DNA of 39,096 nucleotides from Bacteroidales bacterium (GTDB lineage: Bacteria > Bacteroidota > Bacteroidia > Bacteroidales > Tenuifilaceae). The translations under genes and the position numbers were made by a program. Below are positions 15,345-24,147 of this stretch, piece after piece (position 1 is the first letter of the stretch; each line of letters starts with the position of its first letter). The notes beneath the pieces are model-generated. The model was not told the DNA's origin and did no database searches. It saw only the letters and a list, made by a program, of their open reading frames with translations. The stretch covers positions 1-39,096 of the forward strand of contig DSBV01000048.1 in the NCBI GenBank assembly GCA_011045955.1. Direction: 5' to 3'.

Positions 15345-17783
15345 TTAAATTGGTTTAACTGCCATAACGAGTATGTCATCAGTTTGCGTCTCTTCCTCAC
15401 CCTTCCATTTTTCAAGCGTTCTATACAATGTCATCTTCTGTTCGTATAGAGGAAGATCCTTTATGCTTAAAATAAGACTACGGAACGAGCGGTAACCGAA
15501 CTTTTTGCTTGGCTTGCCGCCAAACTGGTCGGTAAATCCGTCGGAGAATAGGTAAACTGTATCGTCAGGCTCAAGCCTTATTGAAAGTTCATTGAATCGC
15601 TCCATGTGTTCATAGTAGGCAACAGGCATTCTATCGGGACGAAACTCAATAAGCCCCTCGCCTATTTGGACAATGCGCTCATCCTTTGGAATATCGGAAC
15701 TAGTTCTAATAATGATTGGCATGTTAGCTCCTGAATAGCTAAGGGTATGGGTGTTTCTGTCGAATGTGCATAAGGCTATATCCATACCATCATGACTGTC
15801 GTCCTCATGTCCGCCTTGACGTAAGGCAGAAATAACGTTATCGCGGAGTTTACCAAGCAGCAAACCTGGCGATGATGTTGGAGTGTTCGCAACCAGGTCG
15901 TTGAGCATTGAAATCCCAAGCATACTCATGAAGCCACCGGGAACGCCATGGCCAGTACAGTCAGCAACCGCAAAGCCAATTTTACCGGAGCAGTTCCCAA
16001 CCCAGTAAAAATCGCCACCTACAGTTTCCTTAGGGAGATAAAGCACAAAAAAGTCCCTAAAGTACTGGCTTAATAATGTATCGGTTGGGAAAACAGCTTG
16101 CTGTATTTTGCGGGCATACTCAATGGATTCTCCCAGATCGGTAAGTATGTTAATGATTTTATCGCGTTGGTAAACCACAAGGTTTTTCTGCCTTTCAATT
16201 TCATCGCGTTGTTCCTGAAGTTCACGCTGTTTTATATCCACCTCAACTCGCTGACTATTAGCCTCAACCAGTGCCTGCTTACGCTTATACATAGCATAAA
16301 GCAGTCCGAGAAATAACGCGAGAAGCAAAACAAATGCAACTGCAACCAATACCAACAGGCGAGTTCTAGTTTGCTTCTGGCTATCGACTAAGCTAAGTTG
16401 CTCATTAAATCTTTCAAAATGCTGACGAACAATATTTTCGTACTCAACCTGAAACTGAGCAGCAAGAATCTGCTTCATCTTCTCAGTGCCTGCAATTGAG
16501 TCCTTAACCGCTATGTACTTTTCGTAGCTTTGTAAAGCACCCTGGCAATTATTTTTAGACAGGTTAAACTGGTAAAGCGCGTAATACGCCTGAGCCACCA
16601 TATCCATCATCCCATGTTTCTTGGCTTGTACTAGTACCTCATCGACTAGTGCAAAAGCCTTAGGGCTATTACCCATTTGGAACAGAAGTAGGGCGTAATA
16701 GTACTTGGACTCAACCACACCTCGGGGCTCTTCGAGTTTTGTGTATCCATCAATTGCTTTTGTAAGATAAAGCAAAGCCTTATCGTACATTTTGATTTTC
16801 ATGTAAGCTTCGCCGAAAAAACGGTATATATTAGCGACCCCACCTCTATCGAGCAGAATATGCTTAAGCGCAAGGGCCTCCTCAAAGTAAAGCAATGCAC
16901 TATCAATTTGCCCTAAAAGCAGGTAAACAGAGCCAATATTCATTAACGAATTGGAAATACCTCTTTTATCGTTTATCTCAATTTTGATTTTCCACGACCG
17001 CCTAAGATAATCAAGAGACTTTTCATACTGGGCAACATCGCGAAATATGAGGCCTATGTTGTTTAGCAGGAATGCTTCACCCTGTTTATCCTTGGATTCA
17101 ACTCTTAGGAATAATGCCCTGAAAAAGAAATCGGTGGCAGTTGAGTATGCGCCTTGTTCCCAGAAAAGAATTCCCATGCTATTATATACAGAGGCAATGC
17201 CGGCTTTGTCGTTTAATTTCTCTCGGATTGCCAAAGAAATGGAGTAGTGTTCAAGGGCCTTAGCATAGCTTCCAACTTGAGCATTAACCATACCCAAACC
17301 ATAGTGGGTTTCAGCTAAGCCAGCGGAATCGGCAATAGCGGTTGCTTTATTAAGGGCAAGATGATAGTAATGCAATGAACTATCGTTCAAATCGGTCCTT
17401 CTATAAAATATTCCTAAACGATTATATGTTTTTATTAACGCTTTTTGATTGTTGATCAAGTTAAAATCGGCTTTAGCTCTAGTTAGCCAGTAAAAGGCGG
17501 AATCAACAGGGGTTAACTCAAAGTAAATAATTCCCATGTAGTACTCACACCAAGCTCGCACTTCATTAAACTCTGAAGCGGCTGTATTGGCTAATACCTT
17601 TTGTACTATTTTCTTAGCAGCGCTGAATTCCCTGACATCAATTAACGACCTTACCGTAGCAAGTTGAGAATTTACCTGAGCGGTATCGGGCATTAATTTT
17701 TGCCCATGGGCTAACACAGGGAGTAACGCCGTAAAAAAACAGGACAGAAGAAGATTTTTAATATTAATTCTACAGAGAAACAT
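15345..17783 (-). CDS. TPR sensor with C-terminal SpoIIE (PP2C-type) phosphatase
   Basis: A membrane-anchored Ser/Thr phosphatase that probably acts on an anti-sigma-factor antagonist or other signalling protein (inferred). The 812-residue protein starts at the ATG at 17783 with a signal peptide (NIKNLLLSCFFTALLPVLAHGQ). It continues with at least seven TPR repeats (about residues 50-420), a transmembrane helix near residues 475-497, a Glu/Gln-rich coiled coil (about 500-550), and a SpoIIE domain to the end. Phosphatase acidic motifs are visible: GGDFYWVG, ADCTGHGVPGGFMSMLG, DGMDIALCTFD and FSDGFTDQFGG. An upstream in-frame start at 17843 would displace the signal peptide and was rejected. 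It lies between the Mn-type and Fe-type SOD genes. Confidence 0.88.
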   Translation of the reverse strand: MFLCRINIKNLLLSCFFTALLPVLAHGQKLMPDTAQVNSQLATVRSLIDVREFSAAKKIVQKVLANTAASEFNEVRAWCEYYMGIIYFELTPVDSAFYWLTRAKADFNLINNQKALIKTYNRLGIFYRRTDLNDSSLHYYHLALNKATAIADSAGLAETHYGLGMVNAQVGSYAKALEHYSISLAIREKLNDKAGIASVYNSMGILFWEQGAYSTATDFFFRALFLRVESKDKQGEAFLLNNIGLIFRDVAQYEKSLDYLRRSWKIKIEINDKRGISNSLMNIGSVYLLLGQIDSALLYFEEALALKHILLDRGGVANIYRFFGEAYMKIKMYDKALLYLTKAIDGYTKLEEPRGVVESKYYYALLLFQMGNSPKAFALVDEVLVQAKKHGMMDMVAQAYYALYQFNLSKNNCQGALQSYEKYIAVKDSIAGTEKMKQILAAQFQVEYENIVRQHFERFNEQLSLVDSQKQTRTRLLVLVAVAFVLLLALFLGLLYAMYKRKQALVEANSQRVEVDIKQRELQEQRDEIERQKNLVVYQRDKIINILTDLGESIEYARKIQQAVFPTDTLLSQYFRDFFVLYLPKETVGGDFYWVGNCSGKIGFAVADCTGHGVPGGFMSMLGISMLNDLVANTPTSSPGLLLGKLRDNVISALRQGGHEDDSHDGMDIALCTFDRNTHTLSYSGANMPIIIRTSSDIPKDERIVQIGEGLIEFRPDRMPVAYYEHMERFNELSIRLEPDDTVYLFSDGFTDQFGGKPSKKFGYRSFRSLILSIKDLPLYEQKMTLYRTLEKWKGEEETQTDDILVMAVKPI

Positions 17784-17883
17784 AGGATAAATATTGACCC
17801 AATAAAAATACAAAAAAAAGCGACCAGTAAAACCGGCCGCCAAACCAAAACATGAACCAAACCAAACTTAAACCAATAATTAG

Positions 17884-18495
17884 CTATTTACTTGTAGCAG
17901 CAATGTATTTTTCCTCCACTGCCTTCCAGTCAATAACATTCCAAAAGTTTTGAATGTACTCAGACCTGCGGTTCTGATACTTTAGGTAGTAAGCATGCTC
18001 CCAAACATCGAGTCCAAGAATTGGTATTCCTTTAATATCGGCAACATCCATAAGTGAATTGTCCTGATTTGGGGTAGAAAACACCTGAAAGTCTTTTCCG
18101 GTCCAAACCAACCATGCCCAACCTGAACCAAACCGAGTTGCAGCAGCATTTGAGAATTTTTCCTTGAATTCGTCGAAGGAACCAAAGAATTTCTTAATGC
18201 TTTTGAGCAGCGCACCATCGGGTTTTCCACCCCCATTGGGCGACATGATGTCCCAAAAAAGATTATGGTTAAAGTATCCACCTCCATTATTTCGCACTGC
18301 CGGTGAAAGTTTTGAAACCTCCTGCAGTATCTCCTCTATTGGCAGGGCTTCAATTGAAGTGCCTGCAATGGCATTGTTTAAATTATTTGTATATGTTCCA
18401 TGGTGCTTATTGTAGTGAATATCCATGGTCATTTCATCGATATAAGGCTCAAGTGCCTTGTAATCGAATTTCAATTTAGGTAACTGGAAAGCCAT
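17884..18495 (-). CDS. sodA: Superoxide dismutase, manganese-type active site
   Basis: A cytosolic superoxide dismutase of 203 residues. Metal ligands are His27, His77, Asp163 and His167. Residue 73 in NNGGGYFNHNLFW is Gly, and the active-site glutamine is instead at residue 144 in STPNQDNSLM. That is the Mn-SOD arrangement, so this protein and the Fe-type enzyme at 14746 differ in predicted metal. Cambialistic behaviour is possible and common in this phylum. It is the first gene of the minus-strand block, 100 bases upstream of the TPR/phosphatase gene. No consensus promoter was found in front of it. Confidence 0.92.
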   Translation of the reverse strand: MAFQLPKLKFDYKALEPYIDEMTMDIHYNKHHGTYTNNLNNAIAGTSIEALPIEEILQEVSKLSPAVRNNGGGYFNHNLFWDIMSPNGGGKPDGALLKSIKKFFGSFDEFKEKFSNAAATRFGSGWAWLVWTGKDFQVFSTPNQDNSLMDVADIKGIPILGLDVWEHAYYLKYQNRRSEYIQNFWNVIDWKAVEEKYIAATSK

Positions 18496-18572
18496 ATGTT
18501 TACTATTTAAATTGTTTCTAAATAGTAAAACAGGGTATAATAAATTTTGTTCAATGGAGTATTAAGAAATAA

Positions 18573-18797
18573 CTACTGAGAATTGACAGAATTCCCATTT
18601 TTACCATTTACGTACCTAATTTTCTCCTTTTTGGTACGGTAAATTTCAATTCCTAGGAAGTAGTAACGAATTATCCAAAACTCTACATACCACTTATAGT
18701 CAAGCGAAAGGATAGTATCTTTGAGGTGCTTGGATTTACCAATAAAAGGTCTTTTCATTAATTCAATGGTTTCGGCTCGTCGTACATATGTATTCAC
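18573..18797 (-). CDS. Small basic protein, unknown
   Basis: A short ORF of 74 codons from a GTG at 18797, or 61 codons from an ATG at 18758 (MKRPFIGKSKHLKDTILSL), which is the likelier start. The product is rich in Lys, Tyr and Ile, has one moderately hydrophobic stretch (EFWIIRYYFLGIEIY), and has a basic C-terminus. No motif was recognised. It lies alone between the SOD block and mqnD, with no clear promoter or terminator. It could be a non-gene. Confidence 0.35.
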   Translation of the reverse strand: MNTYVRRAETIELMKRPFIGKSKHLKDTILSLDYKWYVEFWIIRYYFLGIEIYRTKKEKIRYVNGKNGNSVNSQ

Positions 18798-18907
18798 TGA
18801 AATTTAATTTAATTTAAAATTAACATCTTTTAAACTATTCTCCAAACCGCTGTGAAGTGTTTCCAATAAAAACAAACATTTATCTGTTTTGTTTACAATG
18901 TATTATG

Positions 18908-19732
18908 CTATTCGTAAACAAAAATGTCGCTTTCATCAAAATTATATAGGGGTCGATAACTACTAATGAGTTGAATTATAGCCCTACGTCCTAAATGGTC
19001 TAGGGTTAAGGAAAAATCATTAACATATAAGTTGATGTGGTTGCGCATTACTTCAGTGCTTAGGTCTTGGGCATAATGTGAAACAAATCCCATAGTATTT
19101 TTGGGATTGCGGAATGCATAAGCAACACTTTCCCTTAACAAACGGTTAATATCGTGTTTTACATCATCGGGTAAAGAGCGGCGAATTACAATCCCCCCAA
19201 GTGGTGTAGGTAGGCCAGATATTTTTTCCCACTCATTGCCTAAGTCCATTAGTTTAGTTAATCCTTTTGATTGATAAGTGAATCGTGATTCATGAATTAT
19301 TACACCCGCATCAACCTCGTTGCTTAGAATTGCATCTTCAATCTGAGAGAATAGGTAAAACCTCTTATCCATCACATCTGGGAATACCCTGTTAAATAAA
19401 AGGTGGGCAGTGGTGTGTTCACCGGGCAGGGCAATACGTTTGTGCTTAACCTCATCAAATGGTATGGTTTCCTTGCTAATAAGCAATGGTCCAACCCCTT
19501 TACCCAGTGCACTTCCGGAATCGAGCAATTGGTAATGCCGGGCTAATAAAGGGTATGCACCATAGCTTAACTTGGTAATATCGGGTTTAGCCTCGAGGGC
19601 TAAAAGATTTAAATCCTCAATGTCGGCCATATAAACGTTAAAGTTGTATTTATCAGAAAGCAACCCATGCACCAAGGCATAAAACATGAAAGTGTCGTTA
19701 GGACAAGTTGAAAAATTCAGCGATAGGTTCAT
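18908..19732 (-). CDS. mqnD: 1,4-dihydroxy-6-naphthoate synthase (futalosine pathway)
   Basis: Converts cyclic dehypoxanthine futalosine to 1,4-dihydroxy-6-naphthoate in the alternative menaquinone pathway. The 274-residue protein has the periplasmic-binding-protein-like fold of MqnA/MqnD. Family residues include FSTCPNDTFMFYALVHG at the N-terminus, DITKLSYGAYPLLA near residue 54, GVGPLLIS and LPGEHTTAHLL near residue 104, and GVIIHESRFTY near residue 147, which separates MqnD from MqnA. The ATG at 19732 begins 1 base after the mqnB stop. An in-frame ATG 12 bases further upstream lies inside mqnB and adds the foreign residues MHCR. It is translated as a tight pair with mqnB. Confidence 0.9.
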   Translation of the reverse strand: MNLSLNFSTCPNDTFMFYALVHGLLSDKYNFNVYMADIEDLNLLALEAKPDITKLSYGAYPLLARHYQLLDSGSALGKGVGPLLISKETIPFDEVKHKRIALPGEHTTAHLLFNRVFPDVMDKRFYLFSQIEDAILSNEVDAGVIIHESRFTYQSKGLTKLMDLGNEWEKISGLPTPLGGIVIRRSLPDDVKHDINRLLRESVAYAFRNPKNTMGFVSHYAQDLSTEVMRNHINLYVNDFSLTLDHLGRRAIIQLISSYRPLYNFDESDIFVYE

Positions 19733-19733
19733 T

Positions 19734-20387
19734 CTACAATGCATTTATGTAATTCACCATTGAAACTAACTCATGCCAGAGGTTTTGAACGGCCAGGTCG
19801 ATTTGCCAATTTTTTCGATTTCGGGGTTCAACGTAATTGGATACTGCCCTTAGGCAAAAAAAGGGTTTTTCAAGTTTTAAGCAAACATAGAAAACGGCAG
19901 CCGACTCCATGGTTTCAATTTGAGCATCCCATGAACGTTTAACCACGGCTATTCGTTCATCGGAACCCGAAACGGTTGAAACAGTTATACCCCTTACTCT
20001 CGCCAACTCAATATTTACCTTTAAATTGTATGGATTAGCCAATACACTTAACGAAGACTTTAAATAAAGTGGTAAAATAGTGTCGATATGCCTGAAAGTA
20101 CTGCTATCGTCAACACCGTAATCGGCAAATGAATCGGAATCAACCAGAACAACGCTACCTAACGGTAATTGTTCAGTAAAACTTCCAGCAATGCCCGCGT
20201 TAATGATTACATTATAGGAATCGACAACCCGGGATAAAGCGAAAGCTGTAGGGACTGCTCCTGGCCCTGTAATAAGAATATCGGCATGAATGCCGTATTG
20301 CTCCAACGAGTAAAACTCTTTGTCTGCTTGCCTAAAATTGGGCAAGATTTCAATATCAGTAGCAACAACTATCAGAATCTTTTTCAA
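19734..20387 (-). CDS. mqnB: Futalosine hydrolase
   Basis: Hydrolyses futalosine to dehypoxanthine futalosine and hypoxanthine in alternative menaquinone synthesis. The 217-residue protein is of the nucleoside-phosphorylase/MTA-SAH nucleosidase fold: ILIVVATDIEI at the N-terminus, NAGIAGSFTEQLPLGSVVLV near residue 65 (nucleoside-binding loop), VSTVSGSDERI near residue 137, and the ribose-binding METMES-like QIETMESAAVFYVC near residue 157. Co-location with mqnD makes futalosine hydrolase the preferred call over a generic nucleosidase. mqnA, mqnC and mqnE are not in this window. Confidence 0.9.
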   Translation of the reverse strand: MKKILIVVATDIEILPNFRQADKEFYSLEQYGIHADILITGPGAVPTAFALSRVVDSYNVIINAGIAGSFTEQLPLGSVVLVDSDSFADYGVDDSSTFRHIDTILPLYLKSSLSVLANPYNLKVNIELARVRGITVSTVSGSDERIAVVKRSWDAQIETMESAAVFYVCLKLEKPFFCLRAVSNYVEPRNRKNWQIDLAVQNLWHELVSMVNYINAL

Positions 20388-20516
20388 GATATTGATTAAT
20401 TTTTAATTAAAATAATTAAACAAATCGGAATTGACATTGTTAAAATTAGTGTTTTAAAAGTAGGTATTGCATCAATTCTAAACAAAAAACTAAATAGTTT
20501 TGTAACTTTAAAAAAA

Positions 20517-20936
20517 ATGCCAATTGCATACCTAACACGTAGGGAACGATTTAGCGCTGCTCATCGCTTATATAAGCCGGAATTTTCCGATGAAGAAAAT
20601 TTCAGGCTTTTCGGGCAATGCTCGCACCCTAACTGGCACGGTCACAACTACGAACTCTTTGTTACCGTAAAAGGCGAAATCAATCAAGATCTAGGCTATG
20701 TGGTAAACCTTAAGCTGGTAAGTCAGGTTATAAGGGATAGAGTAATTAGTAAACTCGATCACAAAAATGTAAACATTGATGTTGACTTTATGCGAGGGAT
20801 GCTTGCCACAACTGAAAATCTAGCCATAGCCATTTGGAAGGAACTCGAGCAGCCACTCCTTGAAGTTGGCGCCCAACTCCACCGTGTGAAGATAAAGGAA
20901 ACCGAGAATAATTTTGTAGAATATTACGGAGAATAA
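20517..20936 (+). CDS. queD: 6-carboxy-5,6,7,8-tetrahydropterin synthase / PTPS family
   Basis: Converts 7,8-dihydroneopterin triphosphate to a tetrahydropterin product, most often 6-carboxytetrahydropterin for queuosine. The 139-residue protein has the three zinc histidines (AAHRL near residue 15, then HGHNYEL near residue 41), a catalytic Cys in [11 protein letters not shown], and the family's [15 protein letters not shown] and KIKETENN. The start is the ATG at 20517. folE follows after only 4 bases and makes its substrate from GTP, so the pair encodes two consecutive steps. A pterin rather than queuosine end product remains possible. Confidence 0.88.
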   Translation: MPIAYLTRRERFSAAHRLYKPEFSDEENFRLFGQCSHPNWHGHNYELFVTVKGEINQDLGYVVNLKLVSQVIRDRVISKLDHKNVNIDVDFMRGMLATTENLAIAIWKELEQPLLEVGAQLHRVKIKETENNFVEYYGE

Positions 20937-20940
20937 ATTT

Positions 20941-21579
20941 ATGGAAATAGTTAATCACAACGCATCGTACAACGAAGATGAGGGCTACTCAAAGATTGAG
21001 AGGTGGAACCCTGAAACAACCGAAAAGCTAGCCTATCATTACAAGGAAATTCTAAAACTGATTGGAGAGGATGTTGACCGTGAGGGGCTACTACAAACTC
21101 CCGTCCGAGTTGCAAAAGCCATACAGTTCCTTACACATGGCTATAACATTGACCCTCATGTTCTAGTGAAAAGTGCAAAGTTTCATGAGGAGTATCAGCA
21201 AATGGTTCTTGTAAAAGACATTGAACTATACTCCATGTGCGAGCACCACATGATACCATTTTATGGTAAAGCCCACGTTGCCTACATTCCCAATGGTTAC
21301 ATTACAGGGCTAAGCAAGGTAGCCCGGGTAGTTGATGCTTACGCCCGCAGGCTTCAGGTTCAGGAACGACTAACCGTTCAAATCCGCGATTGCTTGCAGG
21401 AAACCCTTAATCCACTTGGAGTTGCCGTAGTAATTGAAGCCGCACATATGTGCATGCAGATGCGGGGCATCCAGAAGCAAAATTCAGTCACTACAACATC
21501 GGCATTTACAGGAGCGTTCCTTACACACAACGAAACGCGTGAGGAGTTCATTCATCTCATTGGTGTTAAACTCCATTAG
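20941..21579 (+). CDS. folE: GTP cyclohydrolase I
   Basis: Converts GTP to 7,8-dihydroneopterin triphosphate, the first step to folate and, with QueD, queuosine or other pterins. The 212-residue protein has the zinc-site motif [20 protein letters not shown] near residue 98, GLSKVARVV near residue 123, and [19 protein letters not shown] near residue 176 with the third zinc ligand. It is the second gene of the queD-folE operon and ends before a strong bidirectional hairpin. Confidence 0.95.
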   Translation: MEIVNHNASYNEDEGYSKIERWNPETTEKLAYHYKEILKLIGEDVDREGLLQTPVRVAKAIQFLTHGYNIDPHVLVKSAKFHEEYQQMVLVKDIELYSMCEHHMIPFYGKAHVAYIPNGYITGLSKVARVVDAYARRLQVQERLTVQIRDCLQETLNPLGVAVVIEAAHMCMQMRGIQKQNSVTTTSAFTGAFLTHNETREEFIHLIGVKLH

Positions 21580-21597
21580 CATGATAAACTAAAAAAC

Positions 21598-21628
21598 AAA
21601 GGGTGCTCAAAATAAGAAGCACCCTTTT
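21598..21628. terminator. Bidirectional terminator between folE and a beta-barrel gene
   Basis: A stem AAAGGGTGCT (21598-21607) / AGCACCCTTT (21618-21627) with a 10-base loop. It is flanked by A-rich DNA on the left and TTTT on the right, so it suits both the plus-strand folE and the minus-strand gene ending at 21649. Confidence 0.78.
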
Positions 21629-21648
21629 CCTTATGTAAAGGTTAATGC

Positions 21649-22392
21649 CTAGTTGCGTTGCTCTACCTTAAGTCCTTTAGATCCCTTGTTGCCGGTTTCT
21701 CTATCACCGCCCTCATCGGTATTCTTTTTACGCATCTTGAAGTACAGATCAACCATATCAAACTTATAGGTTAAGGAAAACTGAAATGTACGAAAGCGCG
21801 ATTTAGTATTCTCATCCATTTGTCGGTAAACATCAACCATACCCAGGTCGTATCGCAAATCTAACCCCCAAATGCCATCCTTGGTAGGATATTCAGCTCC
21901 GCAACCCGCTGAAAATCCCCAGTCGAAACGCGTCCAATGATAGTCATCGTAGGTTGCTCCATCCTTGTATATAACTTTTCCACTACCAATTCTTGTAGTG
22001 GTGTAAACACCGCCATTCGCGTATACTCTCTTTAATCCCAGCAAGCTAAAAGTGTACTTGGCAAGTAGGGGAATCTGTATTGCGGGCATACGTTTTGTTT
22101 CCTCAAATGTCCCATAAATTCCTTTTGTACCTTTGGAGATAAAGTTCAACTCCGTTTGAAAGGAGAACCTGTTCGTAAACCCAAAATCACCAACAACTCC
22201 CAACTGATACCCAATTCTGCTTTTCACTTCATAGCCGGTATATGACCATTGGCTAAATTTAGAAAAATTCATACCAACCTTTGGACCAACGTATATAAAC
22301 CCAACATCATGCCCAAAAACCTTAAACAGTTGAGCATTAGCAGCATTAAAAGTAATTACTACAAATGAAAGAATAACTGAAAATTTTTTCAT
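21649..22392 (-). CDS. Outer-membrane beta-barrel protein (PorT-like family)
   Basis: A 247-residue exported protein with a signal peptide (MKKFSVILSFVVITFNAANA) followed by alternating strands typical of the small Bacteroidota outer-membrane beta-barrel family (YVGPKVGMNFSKFSQW, GYQLGVVGDFGF, FSFQTELNFISKG, then IQIPLLAKYTF). After the last strand (FQFSLTYKFDMVDLYFKM) there is an unusual polar tail, KNTDEGGDRETGNKGSKG, of about 30 residues. The function is unknown; the family includes PorT-like and opacity-type proteins. It is transcribed alone from the promoter at 22415-22444. Confidence 0.8.
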   Translation of the reverse strand: MKKFSVILSFVVITFNAANAQLFKVFGHDVGFIYVGPKVGMNFSKFSQWSYTGYEVKSRIGYQLGVVGDFGFTNRFSFQTELNFISKGTKGIYGTFEETKRMPAIQIPLLAKYTFSLLGLKRVYANGGVYTTTRIGSGKVIYKDGATYDDYHWTRFDWGFSAGCGAEYPTKDGIWGLDLRYDLGMVDVYRQMDENTKSRFRTFQFSLTYKFDMVDLYFKMRKKNTDEGGDRETGNKGSKGLKVEQRN

Positions 22393-22414
22393 GATTTTAG
22401 GAGTTAAATTTATA

Positions 22415-22444
22415 CAAGGTTAATGTAAAAAAAATTACCATCAA
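22415..22444 (-). promoter_or_regulatory. Promoter of the beta-barrel gene
   Basis: On the minus strand a TTG (22442-22444), a 19-base spacer and TAACCTTG (22415-22422) match the consensus with one mismatch in the -7 element. It lies 23 bases before the ATG. Confidence 0.5.
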
Positions 22445-22521
22445 ACTGTTAACAAATATTTTTCATCAAACTCTTGACTCAAATCATTATTACCAATAAC
22501 TTGCAGCGATAAATCAGAAAT

Positions 22522-23118
22522 ATGGGCATTTTTGAAATTGAAAAGGATTTGCATGCCCTCATTGTGCGCAGTGTGAACGCCCAGTTAGGTAACTACATAA
22601 CCTTGAATAAGAATTGCATCATTGAACCAGTTGAGCAAACATTCTTTCCAAACTCAACACTCCTATCCATTATTGATTTCGATTGCATTCCAGCATCAAA
22701 ACTAATGGTAGTTGACAATGGAGTTCAGGTTTACCCATTAGGCGGATTTGAACAATGGAACTCCCTACTAATGAATGAAAAACTAAACCTTAACATTACG
22801 AATGTGCTCGATTACCTTAAACTTTACAACTCAACCTACCTTTCCCCATGCCAGTATCATAAAATAGTTGAAACCATTAACGATCTTGATTCATAGAATT
22901 CCCTGAAAGAGATCTTTTGGAGGAAATAAGCCATCAAATTCAAGCCCCAGTGGTAACCCTCTCCAACAATCAGTTCACAATATACTGCAATGCTATAGCA
23001 AATCAATCGCTCTATAACGCAACTTTTGATGTTTATCCTGAGGGTAAAGTTTTGCTGCTCGATAAAAAAAATTGTTTTACAAGACCTTCCCATAGGCGAG
23101 ATGGTAAGAGAGTTTTAG
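22522..23118 (+). pseudogene. Unrecognised gene broken by two frameshifts
   Basis: An ATG at 22522 opens a 124-codon reading (MGIFEIEKDLHALIVRS...) that stops at a TAG at 22894-22896. Protein-like sequence continues at once in another frame (FIEFPERDLLEEISHQIQ... NATFDVYPEGKVLLLDKK). It then returns to sense in a third frame after an 8-A run at 23064-23071, giving IVLQDLPIGEMVREF and a TAG at 23116-23118. Joined, this is a protein of about 198 residues of mixed alpha/beta composition with no signal peptide. No family was recognised. The frameshift points (a short repeat and an A-run) suit either real decay or sequencing error. Confidence 0.65.
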
Positions 23119-23197
23119 ATGTATGAGTGAGTATCGCCTAAGGCCGTTATACCATTACTATTTCAAATTTCGTGGTCACAGAAACTAAAAAATGCCT

Positions 23198-23205
23198 TAC
23201 ATTTG
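23198..23205 (+). promoter_or_regulatory. Possible -7 element of fabD
   Basis: TACATTTG fits TAnnTTTG and lies 26 bases before the fabD ATG. No TTG occurs at the ideal distance upstream. Confidence 0.4.
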
Positions 23206-23231
23206 CCCTTGATAAACAATAACCTTTAACT

Positions 23232-24116
23232 ATGAAAGCTTATGTTTTCCCGGGGCAAGGCGCCCAGTTTGTTGGCATGGGAAAAGATTTGCACGATAGC
23301 TCACCCCTAGCCAAGGAACTTTTTGAAAGGGCAAACCAAATTTTAGGATTTAGGATTATCAATTTAATGTTTTCCGGCACAGATGAGGACTTAAAGCAAA
23401 CCAAAGTTACCCAACCTGCTATTTTTTTACACTCAGTGATACTTGCAAAGGTTTTGGGGAATGATTTTAAGCCCGACATGGTGGCTGGTCACTCGCTTGG
23501 CGAATTCTCTGCACTGGTAGCAGCAGGCGCATTGAGTTTTGACGATGGCCTAAAACTAGTGTCGGCTCGTGCAATGGCCATGCAAAAGGCTTGCGAGCTT
23601 CAGCCCTCAACCATGGCGGCTGTGCTTGGGCTTGATGATGCAAAAGTAGAAGAGATTTGCTCCTCAATTGACGAGGTTGTGGTTACTGCCAACTACAACT
23701 GCCCTGGACAACTTGTAATATCGGGCTCGGTAAAAGGTATCGAAATTGCCTGCGAGAAACTAAAAGAAGCTGGAGCAAGAAGGGCGCTTAAACTTGCCGT
23801 TAGCGGCGCATTCCACTCACCCTTAATGGAGCCCGCCCGTCAGGAACTCGAAGTAGCCATCAATGCTACTCCTTTTAATAAACCTGTTTGTCCCATTTAC
23901 CAGAATGTAACTGCCCAACCCACATCCAATCCTGAGGAGATAAAGAAAAACCTTGTTGCCCAGCTAACTGCACCTGTTAGATGGACACAAACCGTTCAAA
24001 ACATGATTGCCGACGGTGCTACCGAATTTGTTGAGCTGGGCCCAGGCAACGTACTTCAGGGTTTAATTAAGAAAGTAAACAAGGACATTTCCGCCGAAAG
24101 CAAACAAAGTCTATAA
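23232..24116 (+). CDS. fabD: Malonyl-CoA:ACP transacylase
   Basis: Moves malonyl groups from CoA to acyl carrier protein to supply fatty-acid elongation. The 294-residue protein has FPGQGAQFVGMG at the N-terminus, the nucleophile motif GHSLGE with Ser88, a malonyl-selective Arg in the SARAMAMQ segment, and the catalytic His in SGAFHSPLM. The GPGNVLQGL motif near the C-terminus is also present. Start and length are normal. It is a single-gene unit with its own terminator; acpP and other fab genes are not adjacent. Confidence 0.95.
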   Translation: MKAYVFPGQGAQFVGMGKDLHDSSPLAKELFERANQILGFRIINLMFSGTDEDLKQTKVTQPAIFLHSVILAKVLGNDFKPDMVAGHSLGEFSALVAAGALSFDDGLKLVSARAMAMQKACELQPSTMAAVLGLDDAKVEEICSSIDEVVVTANYNCPGQLVISGSVKGIEIACEKLKEAGARRALKLAVSGAFHSPLMEPARQELEVAINATPFNKPVCPIYQNVTAQPTSNPEEIKKNLVAQLTAPVRWTQTVQNMIADGATEFVELGPGNVLQGLIKKVNKDISAESKQSL

Positions 24117-24119
24117 CAA

Positions 24120-24147
24120 AAGAAAACGCCCCAGCAGGCGTTTTCTT
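24120..24147. terminator. Terminator of fabD, also at the end of the OsmC remnant
   Basis: A perfect 11-bp stem AAGAAAACGCC (24120-24130) / GGCGTTTTCTT (24137-24147) with a 6-base loop directly follows fabD. Its right arm overlaps the stop codon of the minus-strand OsmC pseudogene. Confidence 0.82.

Noticed and set aside
15345-17843. Extended start for the TPR/phosphatase at 17843
   Set aside because: It would bury the signal peptide behind about 20 residues; the ATG at 17783 puts the signal at the N-terminus.
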